This document shows, one piece after another, positions 11,676 to 21,500 of a DNA stretch of 64,000 nt. Numbering within the stretch: the stretch's first letter is position 1; each line of letters starts with the position of its first letter. A program made the translations under genes and the position numbers. This DNA comes from Branchiostoma floridae (Eukaryota; Chordata; Leptocardii; Amphioxiformes; Branchiostomatidae), in the NCBI RefSeq assembly GCF_000003815.2, contig NC_049991.1:13807685-13871684 (forward strand), written 5' to 3'. The notes under the pieces are model-generated. The model made no database searches and had not been told where the DNA came from. It worked only from the letters and a program-made list of their open reading frames with translations.

Positions 11676-13103
11676 TTTCCTTCCATGGACTGTACAGCGT
11701 CATGATTATTGTAACGCAGCTGTAAGGAAGAAATGTAGAAGAAACATATATCTACCATTCATTTACTTTTATTCATGACTTTTTAGGTGTCCGTGTGATC
11801 CACATATTCCAAAGTTTCTGGTCAAACCATGAATGCCTATGCTCAATACAAGATTTAGCTTAGGGTGAAGCCATATGTTTGAAGCCACAAACCCCAAAGG
11901 AAAAGAACATAGAATGTGTCGGATCAGTCCGCAAAAATCTCAAACTTTTCTACATACACATCTCATCAGATTGGCTTTAACTCAAAACCCCAGGCAACTG
12001 ATACTATGCCGTTGTGCCAGTCAGCACTGTGTGCTTTTTACACTTCAGTAGTAAACCATATGGAAGTATTGTCGCTGTGAGAAAATACCTAACTTTGACA
12101 CCACAGGCAGCGAGTCTGAATTTGTGTTTATTCAAAGCACAGATTCTAACTAAACTTTGAATATGTAAGCAACAACAAAAATTAATTGCATGTGAAATGA
12201 CATAGTTTACATACAGCGAAATTTGGTTTGCCTATCTAACGTCTAATCAAGTGGAGTGGATAATTAACAACATGTAATTAAAACGGTAAATGGTGATGCG
12301 GATAATGTTACACCTGCACCGTCGCAAATTTGTACCCCCTCATTTACTATGTGAATCGGTAATGACAAGTTGTTAGCTCAGTTGGTATTGCATTCATATC
12401 AGTAGCACTTTGGTACCAGCCTGTGTATTTTCACCAATGCCAACCAGTTATCTGTTTTTTCTCTATTGGAATTCTGGGAACAAGACTCCTCTTGCCAACT
12501 CTGAAAACACACAAAGCAGTCGAACATCTGAAATGGATAACCAGCTTATACGACATTTATTTGGAATAATAAGCCTAATACGGTAAAGGAGGGTTTCCAA
12601 GTGTTGAGTACCTGGGTGGTCGGCTCGGCGTGATGTTCATTATATTCTGTGCCTGCTCCATACATGACTGTGTGCGCCTGACTTGTCGATAATCTGCCCA
12701 GGTCCTGGTTAATAACATGCCCAGGAGCGAGCAAAGTTTGCCGGCTTTGTCTGAACGTGCGTCCGATATTAGAACAAATCATAAGCAGGAAAGGCTGGAA
12801 GGCAACGAGAATGTTAACGGTATAGAGAAGAACACACGGCTGTATGGTGCCCTGTGTTGTAGCGTGCTGTTATCCACTGTGCAGAACTGGGTTGAACGCC
12901 CTTCTTATCTTCGCCACTGCAGGGCATCAACATTACAACAACCGAGTTAGGAATACAAAGGCGCTTCAAATTGGGAATTGCTTTTTATGTCCTGTCACGG
13001 GACGATGGAGCCCCGGTGTAGTAAAATTCCGCCCGCGTGGCCGCGCTTGGCCTAACCCTTTGGCTGATGGGTTACGATTCACACGCGAGTTGACCTCTGC
13101 ACA
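11676..13103. other. Noncoding stretch
   Basis: AT-rich with dense stops until about 12950, where GC and CpG content rise towards the candidate exon at 13104. A GTTAGCTCAGTTGGT motif at 12373-12387 resembles a tRNA box A, but no matching box B follows. Confidence 0.45.
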
Positions 13104-13261
13104 ATGGAGGTCAAGTCTAGTACCAAGGACAGGTTGACCCGGCGGCCCGCGCCACACAGAACGCGCTCCGAGCCGTCTTTGTTCCGTACGCTTCTTGTAA
13201 ACGACTCCGATATTCCAGGCAAACGGCGCGGACGACTCAACGATTGGAATAGTCGTGCAAG
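13104..13261 (+). CDS. Candidate first coding exon, basic protein
   Basis: ATG 13104 opens 52 codons plus two bases and runs to a donor (GCAAG|GTAGGA) at 13261. Read unspliced, it stops at once in TAG. The peptide begins MEVKSSTKDRLTRRP and contains RSEPSLFRTLLVNDSDIP and KRRGRLNDW. It has a basic, Ser-containing composition and balanced CpG-rich codons. No family is recognised. A downstream candidate at 14284-14422 is not phase-compatible in its open frame, so the continuation is unknown. Confidence 0.28.
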
Positions 13262-13594
13262 GTAGGAATTCAGCCTTCCGCTGATGTTGTTGTTGGTTTA
13301 CAGAAATGCAAAGGAACAGATCCATATGGTATGTAGAAACGTCATGATTTCGGTCCCTGGACCCTGCTATCGTAAAGCGACTCATACGTAAGATGAGACC
13401 ATAGAAGGCACTTCCGAAATTTAGTGATTATGTTTTTTTCTGGAGAATGCGGTTGTTTAGACATCTACGCAGCTTCCTAAACAGTACGATTCTACCACGA
13501 GCGATATGAAATTGTAGTATTTATCTCTAAGTGATGGGTATGTGTTTTCTCCCTATGACCACTAATAGGTTTCATCTTTACGAATATGCTTAAG

Positions 13595-13662
13595 GTAACA
13601 TATAAAATGTGCCAAAAAGTAGTTACTCAAGCAACTGGATATGATTTTGGAAACGGTCACAT
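13595..13662 (-). repeat. Dispersed repeat family A, truncated copy
   Basis: Minus-strand match to the family whose hallmark is a CCAGTTGCTTGAGTAACT motif. The other copies are near 16905, 33951, 46756 and 50352. This copy keeps the central part (GTGACCGTTTCC, ATCATATCCAG, the hallmark) but loses the sequence that forms the ribozyme-like core in the copy at 16901. Confidence 0.7.
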
Positions 13663-13736
13663 ATAAAATGAAATATGCAAATGTTAAGGCTATGAAAGTT
13701 ATACTATCGCTGTCTCACGTAGTCGTCTTCAACTTG

Positions 13737-13748
13737 ACATCCCTTCAT
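13737..13748. repeat. SINE target-site duplication, left
   Basis: ACATCCCTTCAT, repeated exactly at 14246-14257 on the other side of the SINE. Confidence 0.8.
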
Positions 13749-14245
13749 CATCATCATCATCGGTCGACGTGATCAAATGTAAACATGTTCGCACATGTTC
13801 GCACACGACGGGGTGATACCGCCCCTTTCGGGGTGACATACCCTTTCGCTGGCTAATTACAAGACGGGGATGCGCCAGGTCTCCCGTCCGGGTGAATGAT
13901 GTAAATCACCGTGTGGCTGATACGGTACGGAGGTTCGCCAGGCCTCCAACCGGGTGATTTGAAGTGAATCACCAACTCCGGACAGAAGGGTTTGCTCCAA
14001 CCACACCGCACCATCGCACGTGTGGGGGTTCTTTAACGTGCATGGGGTGTGGCTCTCCCCATACACGGGACCTCCATTTAACGTCCTATCCGAGGGACGA
14101 CTCATTTTTCACTTGAGTAAAGTGAGGAAAGTCGTGTAAAGTGCCTTTCCCAAGGGCACAAGACCGGCAACACGGAGGCGGATTCGAACCGGCGACCTCT
14201 CGGTCTCGGGCCGTATACACTACCACTGTGCTACGCGGCCCCACT
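13749..14245 (-). mobile_element. tRNA-derived SINE
   Basis: Read on the minus strand, the element starts at 14245 with a tRNA-like head. Box A is TAGCACAGTGG (about 14233-14223) and box B GGTTCGAATCC (about 14193-14183), both close to the RNA polymerase III consensus. A body of about 400 bp follows, including CCCTTGGGAAAGGCACTTTACAC-type sequence. The element ends in an ATG-repeat tail (CATCATCAT on the plus strand, 13746-13761). A 12-bp target duplication flanks it on both sides, so it is a complete, fairly young insertion. Conserved SINE bodies of the Nin or Deu type are known in deuterostomes. Whether this body belongs to one of them cannot be settled by eye. Confidence 0.85.
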
Positions 14246-14257
14246 ACATCCCTTCAT
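14246..14257. repeat. SINE target-site duplication, right
   Basis: Second copy of ACATCCCTTCAT, directly after the SINE head. Confidence 0.8.
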
Positions 14258-14283
14258 AACTAGCTATATAGCCCGTTATCCAG

Positions 14284-14422
14284 CCTTGGTGGAGACGGCT
14301 GGAAGGACTAAAGACGTGCAAGGCAAGTTGGACAGCATGGCGCTTCAATCGTACTTCGATAACTTCACGGACGGCTTTCAAGGAGGTCTGATTACGTCTG
14401 GCTTTTCCCCTGAGTTAGACAG
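14284..14422 (+). CDS. Candidate exon
   Basis: Preceded by an acceptor-like gcccgttatccag (AG at 14282-14283) and ending at GACAG|GTGTTT. One frame is open throughout, containing MALQSYFDNFTDGFQGG then TSGFSPELDR. The ATG at 14338 has a good context (cagcATGg). Immediately 3' of the SINE insertion. Family unknown, and no adjoining exon was identified. Confidence 0.18.
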
Positions 14423-16290
14423 GTGTTTCATTTCTACAAAGACCATCGAGAAAAGAAGGAAAGGGCAACGTTAACAGTGAAGAATGTCATCTGTATGCAG
14501 CTTTATCTCTGGGGTATTTTCTGCACACCCACAATATGCATCACCAGGCCTCTGCTTCAAATGACGCTCTCTACGGCGATTTGTCCCCAGCGTAGGAAGT
14601 GTTGTATCACGGGGAACTGCTTTCTGTCACTTAACGAAAGCAGGCTTCATTTACACTAGTCTTTTGATACTATCATACTAGACATCGTAGACTAGTTCTC
14701 TCGTAGTCTACAGCTTTTTGAGTGTAAACACAGTGCGGTAAAAGGGAATCTAATACAGTACTTCAGTGTACTTCAGCCTGGACGTCTGTATGTTGTAGAC
14801 TTCACTTTATTTCTCTTAACACTCACGAAGCTGTAGTTTACGACACTTGTGAAAGAAAAAAAACAAGTGTAAAGCCTGCCTACGTAAATGCCGTGGCTTG
14901 GTCCTCTTACTAGCTACTGAAGCAATACGATATTCACACATCTGTACATGTGATTATTTCGTCCGCATGAGACCAAGTATGAGTGTACCTACTAAACAAG
15001 GTGACCTCCAGACTGACAACTGCTCCACACCTGTTCCAAGGATATTTGACATTATTTAGCAACTCCGATCGACCGTGCGACCTGCCCTCCTTTCTGTAAC
15101 TATTTCATGCAACTTTTTCTTCTGGAATATTTCCTTCATCGTGACTTTATAAACGTTTTCGACAACGTCAACGGCTAAACTGTTTGCCCGCTCTAAGTTG
15201 CACCATTTGGTTCTTGTGTACTGTGCAATAGACTAAAGTGTGTGTCCCTTTGGCATAATTCGCCCTTGTTTGCGTCACAAACACGCCCTAGTCATTGCCT
15301 GTAGACCCGGGGCTCAACAACATAACAAGCTTTTATCTCAATATGTGGTGTACATAGGCGGTCAGTTCAAATGCTTATACAACACCCAGATACCAAAGGG
15401 TATTGACTGAGGAAAGTTAAAAGGTCAAAATATACCAGGAGGAAGGATATGAAGGAGCAGTTGTTATGTAGATTAGTACAATTTTTTCATGGAGCCCGGC
15501 CACATGCATTCGTCGTGCGGTTGTCGTACGATTGGAAATGGAGGCCATTCGTCGTACGTGTCGTGCAAAATTCAGCTTTCTTGTCACTGAAAAGACTGTC
15601 TTAGATCCATGTCGGTGGTTAGTTCTGTCATAGCCTGCCAGAACTTCTTACGACGTCAAAATCACCCAACGACCACGAAGTGGTCGCGCCATTACATATC
15701 AGGCAAAATATGCTGAAATATGAATCCACTGATAACACTTTTCATAATTGATTTTACCCAGTCAGGGACAAGAGATGTTTGTAGATGTATGTTAGTGTCC
15801 TATGAGTTAGAAAACAATGCAAGTTACGTTCAACAGTTGACAAGTCCGTTTTTGGACGTGTGTTTAGACGTTTGTGGCTAGCAGGTCGAGTCAAGTCGCA
15901 GAACACGCGTTCATTGTTCTAGGAAAATTGAAATGTTCCTCCTTTTTGTAACACTTTGCCACGTACAGGGATTCCTTTCTGACAAGACTTTCTTTGAATT
16001 TAGCTCTGATGCAAGAGAAAGAACTGTGCCCGTATGACGAAAGTACAAATCTATGGCGCTTGGAAAATTGACTCATTTGTACAAACACACACACATGTCG
16101 AACCCTATCAGGGATTATGGTACTAGAAAAGTAGAGAACTCAGAGTGTGCACATTCCTGTGGACAGAAACTGAAAAAAAAAACAGCTGGAGAATCGTAAC
16201 TGGCCAAAGGTTCTTCAGTGAAGGTTTGTTTTGGTGTAAACTTTCCCCCCGTACGGACATCTGAAATTGTCTTCATTCATAGTTAGAGTA
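14423..16290. other. Noncoding stretch
   Basis: AT-rich sequence without credible exons. It contains small repeated motifs such as the CATTCGTCGT pair near 15507 and 15548. Nothing else stands out. Confidence 0.5.
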
Positions 16291-16870
16291 TACGGGGCGT
16301 GCAATTAGTAATGGTCCTGACCCATTTCCCATAGCAGGAGATTAATGAAACTTGGCACAGTTATTAGTCTTTCTCTTCATAGGAATCACCCAGAGTTATG
16401 CATTTCTCCCATCGTTTGATGCAGCTCTGGACACCGATTTTGTAGGACACCCCAGGTTGGTCCTCCAACTGATGCCTCATCAATGGCACAAGAGGGACGA
16501 CCAGGTCTGGGAGCTGTTTCCACAGACTTCCAGCCACGTTTGAATTCAGGATGCCAGCGTTTTACAAGGTCATGTGATGGGGCATCATCACCATAAGTTT
16601 CATTTATTTTATCAAAAGTCTTCTTTGGTGTGCGTCCTTTCAAATACAAAAACCGGATCACTGCGCGACACTCAACTGGTTCCATTTCACACCTGGTCCA
16701 TTTCGCACCTGACTAAGTTCAAACACCAGTAAATCAGAAACCACAATTAGTTCAGAGCTGTCTTTTGCAACATAACCCATAGAGATATGAATTATTACAC
16801 ATACAAAATTTCATTTAGATCAGACAACTGGAAGTGGGTCAGGACCATTACTTATTGCACGCCCCTCGTA
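16291..16870 (-). mobile_element. mariner-family element, deletion derivative
   Basis: The ends are inverted repeats of about 38 bp. The left end TACGGGGCGTGCAATTAGTA is matched by the complement of the right end (about 16832-16870), apart from a one-base indel and a few changes. TA dinucleotides at both borders fit the TA target of Tc1/mariner elements. The inside encodes only the start of a transposase on the minus strand, so most of a full-length mariner (about 1.3 kb) is missing. It ends next to a family A repeat that begins at 16901. Confidence 0.8.
16386..16685 (-). pseudogene. mariner transposase N-terminal fragment
   Basis: The reading frame starts MEPVECRAVIRFLYLKGRTP and continues with DAPSHDLVKRWHPEFKRG and SVETAPRPGRPS. 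These match the N-terminal helix-turn-helix DNA-binding region of mariner transposases (known from Mos1-like and SETMAR proteins). About 65-70 residues are recognisable. After RPS the frame becomes unrelated, and the catalytic DDD part is absent. The fragment lies between the inverted ends of the 16291-16870 element. It cannot encode an active enzyme. Confidence 0.8.
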
Positions 16871-16900
16871 AAAGACGTGTTTCTTGCAGATCACTTCAGT

Positions 16901-17034
16901 GTCACTGACGAAGGAAAGTGGATTCTTTCCGAAACGTCTGACCGTTTCAAAACCATATCCAGTTGCTTGAGTAACTATTTTTGGCGTATCTTATTACCTG
17001 GATGTCTAACCTACATCGACGTAGCTAGTATTAC
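16901..17034 (+). repeat. Dispersed repeat family A with hammerhead-like core
   Basis: The best copy of family A. Its first 42 bases hold a hammerhead-ribozyme-like arrangement: GTCA (16901-16904), CTGACGA (16905-16911), one extra A, then GGAAAG/CTTTCC able to pair (16913-16918 with 16925-16930). GAAAC (16931-16935), GTC (16936-16938) and TGAC (16939-16942) follow, and TGAC pairs with the first GTCA. The family body then follows: CCAGTTGCTTGAGTAACT and TATCTTATTACCTGGATGTC. Confidence 0.65.
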
Positions 17035-17445
17035 ATCAAAGCGCAAAAACTTCAGTGAAAAAGCATGCTTACAACAATGCCACACTTTCCGCAAAGGAAG
17101 CAGAGGAAAGGAAAGTTAACATCGGTATGGAACATCATCAAGTCGGCGGGGTTGATACGAACACGTGCTGACCCTGACGCCCGTGGATTCCTCTCAAAAA
17201 TTCGATAATAACCCGAGAAATATTCAAAACAAATCTGGAGTAGTTTTTCTTGTGTGGGATTGTCAATTACTTTTTGATGTGGTGTCTACAGAACTAAGCT
17301 AAAGCCGTTGGCAGGTATACTAATTTGTACCGTAGTGTATTATGAAGTCAAACGAACACTCAGAAAGGAAGGATGGCTTGTTTTTAACCATAGACAATAT
17401 CTTCAGATCTATCAACGACCTTGTTGTTGACAAGTAGATACACTG

Positions 17446-17453
17446 TGACGTCA
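17446..17453. promoter_or_regulatory. CRE palindrome
   Basis: Perfect TGACGTCA, without an obvious promoter next to it. Confidence 0.35.
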
Positions 17454-17816
17454 GCAAAACGAACTCGAGGACATGAAGTGGATGAAAAGGTACACTACAT
17501 CGTCACGTATCACATTGCCGGTCGTCATCACGAACTCTCGCCATTGTTTTTGTTAACCAAATAACGTTAGTACTTTGATTTGAGCTCATAACTTCGCATA
17601 CGCTGTGCCCATGCATGCGTCCTACATTTCCCACTATTGCTTTTAATTTGTCTGAATTTAGTTCTTTAACTAATTAAGTCAGCGTACAACGCCATTATAC
17701 AGAACGTAACAGGCAACCAGACAGAGCCAACTGTCTGGCATTGCAAAAGAAACCCCTTCATCCAGAATGTACAAGAGACAGCAAAGCTTTGAAAGAGAAT
17801 TCGAATCACAAAAATG

Positions 17817-17905
17817 TAGCCTGATTAAATCTCGCTTATAGCAGCCTGCCCAACATCCCAGTTACAGCCCTGGACTGCAGAGTTCGTGTTACACAGACTA
17901 TGCAC
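17817..17905 (+). repeat. Dispersed repeat family B
   Basis: The AGCCTGATTAAATC...CTTATAGCAGCC start, the CAGTTACAGCCCTG middle and the GTTACACAGACTA end are shared with 46649-46754. The copy at 46.6 kb has a 30-base longer middle. At 46.6 kb family B runs directly into family A, so the two may be parts of one element. Confidence 0.65.
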
Positions 17906-18407
17906 AAATGTAAGTACCATCAGCTATTGGGTGGCTTGTAGACCGGTCTTCCAACTTTACACATGGTTCTTACGGATACAAGTAAAACTGCAACATTAGG
18001 ATAGGATTGAGAAACATGCGGACCAGCAGCATTATATGACACGACCAAACCATGCACACAACACATGTAGTCACACGGGAGACGCAGACAGTGAAGCAAA
18101 TGGAGTATGTCACACCCCCAACGTGGACTTACTTCCAGTCGGGTAATCGCTTGCTCATTTCTCTGGTCCCTCGGAGGAAGACAAATTAGCTCTCTTCCTT
18201 TCGTACGCACGCAAGGCGCCGGGCTGCATGCATGTTTGATCGGATAAGAGGAATCAGATCCGACGACGATTGCTTTGTTGTTCCTCCTGCCAACTTTCAC
18301 TCCGGAGACGGTCATTAGTATGTATCACTGCGTTCGAGCTCGGCGTCCTACTAAACTAGGTCCCCTCATTATTTAATTATCGGTGTCTTTGTGAAACGCG
18401 CCCATAG

Positions 18408-18542
18408 TCGGATCGTTATCTGAACAACGGACCAGTCGATGACGCGGAGATGCCGAAGTCGAACCAGCTGTCCACCTTGACCCGCGGCACGCTACCGGCA
18501 ACTCCGCACCTCCACAGTCGTGCTGATTCGCTCATAATGTAG
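18408..18542 (+). CDS. Candidate terminal exon
   Basis: After an acceptor-like gcgcccatag the frame is open for 44 codons to TAG 18540-18542. It includes NNGPVDDAEMPKSNQLSTL and ends HSRADSLIM. Composition is CpG-rich and coding-like, unlike the AT-rich flanks. No AATAAA follows closely and no family is recognised. A second short open segment just upstream (about 18250-18315, ending in a TAG) could be part of the same locus. Confidence 0.22.
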   Translation, partial: SDRYLNNGPVDDAEMPKSNQLSTLTRGTLPATPHLHSRADSLIM

Positions 18543-21500
18543 CATGATAAAGGTTAAACTTCGGTTAGAAGGTCTGAACTATACTACTCTACAGCAGAGG
18601 GTATGCTCCGACTGTGTCAAGTTGACGTTTTTTAGTCGCTTTTACAGGGCTTTATATTTTGCACTATTTTCTTGGGCCGCGAGACATCAGGAAAACAGAA
18701 CACAATAGAAAGCCCGATAAAAACGCCCCAAAAGGTAAAAAAAAAAGAGCCGGGGCCTAACCTCTGATTGAAGAACAGGGCTGAACGTGGGGATTACTGT
18801 GTCTATCACAAGGCAGTAGGGCACGTTTTGATATAAGCAAAACATTTGATAAAAATTACGACTATGACGATCAAACCAAGCTCACTCTTGAGTAGACTCC
18901 ACGAGAACGTCCCCGACGATGCTAGCTCCTGGTGGTATATACTAGCACTACAGCAAGTTTTATTGGTATCGGGTTTATATGCCATTGGTATCGGACCATT
19001 GGTGTCATCCTTCGTATGGGTGCAATAGAAACCGACTGCAATAGATCTAGAAGTTCTATTCTATCAGAAGAGGAAAACAGCCTTGTAGAGCGATAACTTG
19101 GCGTAGCTCTTCAACTCGAGACGCAGGGCTACACGCAGCTGTATGCGTGTTAAAATTCAATTAGCAGGTGTTGTGAGTTGTGTGTATATGTTCTAATCAA
19201 TATGAAATGCTCAGGAGGCGAGTAGAAACAGTTCCCTAGCTCCCGGGATTCGAACCCGGGACCGCTAGCTCACGAAACCAACGCCGCTAACCCGTGACTA
19301 AGCCAAAAGGTCTGAGCTTGTTGGCCTGGTCTGTTGGTTGGTATAGATACAACCCTAAGGTCGAACTTTTTTAAGTCATGGACGCACTTGGTTTGAATGG
19401 TCTTTACGTTTACGTTGTGGTAACTTTTTTCTTCATACTTTTCTTTACTAAGGGGTCACTGACTCACTCGCCGTTTCGTTTTTATCTATTTTAACCTCCT
19501 TGATGCAACATAATTGATTACCGACCAGGAAGTGCCCGTCATACAGCACAAAGAACTGCGGTATTAGTCGGTAAAACGTGATGGACAGAACCAGTTGTAG
19601 CTAAAAGCCCTGTTCGTCATCTACACTCGACTCGTCCCTCAGTCTAATTGAAACACCGCGAACCTTGCTCTCCTCCGCCTGTGTACGTTTTTTTCGGGGT
19701 TGTTCACCGTTAGATTTACTATTCGTGAAGCGTTTAGAGTGCTCTTGAGGACAGTGCCACTTGTGGTCCCGAGATGCAGATCCTCGAGTTATGCGTCAGC
19801 CAGATTTTCAGCTTTTCCATTGCGGACAAATGCTTCAAAAGCGACCATTGAACACTTTTATGGCTTGCCTCCACTCTGGTGCTATATCGGGGTGGCACTG
19901 CGCATTAGGCTCACAGAAGCCCTTTGACTCGGGAAGAACGAGAATATAAAACGACGGCAACGTCTTGAAAGCGTGTTTTACAAGTATATCTACTTTCCCT
20001 TGACGGGTATCTCTTTGCCATAGTGATGAATTTTCGGCACGTTTACAACTTTTCGTGCGTTTCTTGGTGTATCTAAATCCAGGGATGCTATGAGCATGCA
20101 TGAGCAAGACCGCTTTTGGTCCAGTACAAACAACATTTGTCAAATATATACATGTATCTATATGATAAACCGTCTCACTATTTGTCTAGTAAATCCGTAC
20201 ATGTCTTCAGATTCCCATATCAAGGCGTAACTGTTTATTCGAATGTCTTTCCAGGCTAACTTTCGAAAATAGACATATAATTTTCTTCATAACAATCAGT
20301 AGTATACTCTGCACTGCTTTATGCGGTTCTCCATACATATATGTATTTGCATAATTCAGTGTGCTTGAAATGAGGTACAGCGTGTGACTTGCAAGATAAA
20401 CGATTGTCTTTTCTATGTTTATTAACACGCACCGGGCTATAAATCATACACACAAACTTGAGAACTCAGCTTCGTTAGGGCAAGGTTGGGGTATGTGGAC
20501 GGGGAATGTGCTTACAGAGGACGGCTTTCATCGCCGGTGCCTGTCTGAATTGTTAAGACACGTGTGTTTGAAGGACTTCACTTTTCGAGCATGCTAGCAG
20601 GAAGATTCAATCGACGAGGAGGCAAAGACGTCCACGCGATCAGCAGGTTGCCTGACGAAGCCACCTGCTTGTCGATTGTTCTCGTGCGAATGTTTGCCGA
20701 GAAAGAGACAGTCTTTCTTCCCGTTTGCGTCAAATCCTGCCCTCACTGGTACTGAAAGATCCAGCATAAATCCATTCGGAAGAGGGCAATGGCATCAAAA
20801 CAGAAAAAAGGGATCTCAGATGTATTTTAGAACTTTTAAAAAACCCATTGAAGCACATGACAGACAAATAGCCTCGCCATAATAGATGCATCTGGCCCCT
20901 CCCCCTGTTCTTTGCTATTGATTAATCGATCACGCAAAGAGCTTGAAAAACAAACGCGGGCAATGCATAATGCAGGCGGTAAGCTTGGGCTTTACAAGAA
21001 GATAAGAAACCTGTTTTCTGCTGACAAAAAGATGTGTTCTTGCATTCATGCAAAGCGCAAAGACTTCTGGCCATGAAAATACGCCATCCCAATATTCATA
21101 GCGCAATATAGCGGAACGCTATCTACCTGCACGCTTCGATTTTTGCTGGTATTTTCTCCGTCGGGTCCCATGTGAGAGATCCGCCGCCATCTGCTGAAAG
21201 CGGGTCTCTGACAGATTCGGAACGTTGCGCGGCCGGATCGAAAAGCGTTGGACTGTACATCATGTACGCCGACTTAGCGACCGTAATCGTGTCACGGTGT
21301 CGAGTCTAGGGGGCGCGTATTCCCATGGCAACCCACCGCAGCAGCGAGCAGGTCCCGCCGCTGATGACATCCACAGCGATGCGCGCAGAAAAGCAGTGCA
21401 GAGAGACGTTAAATTCCAATAAATTTTAATTCACGTTGTACAATAGATAAGGCAGTTAGACTGGTGGAGATGTAATCCCCATGGATCTGTTTTAAGCCGC

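Noticed and set aside
12373..12420. Box A-like GTTAGCTCAGTTGGT suggesting a tRNA gene
   Set aside because: No box B, no T-arm and no acceptor stem follow.
21120..21424. CpG-rich open segments ending in CAATAAA, suggesting a terminal exon
   Set aside because: Two frames are open, neither is recognisable, and the acceptor is weak; left as a patch in the noncoding description.
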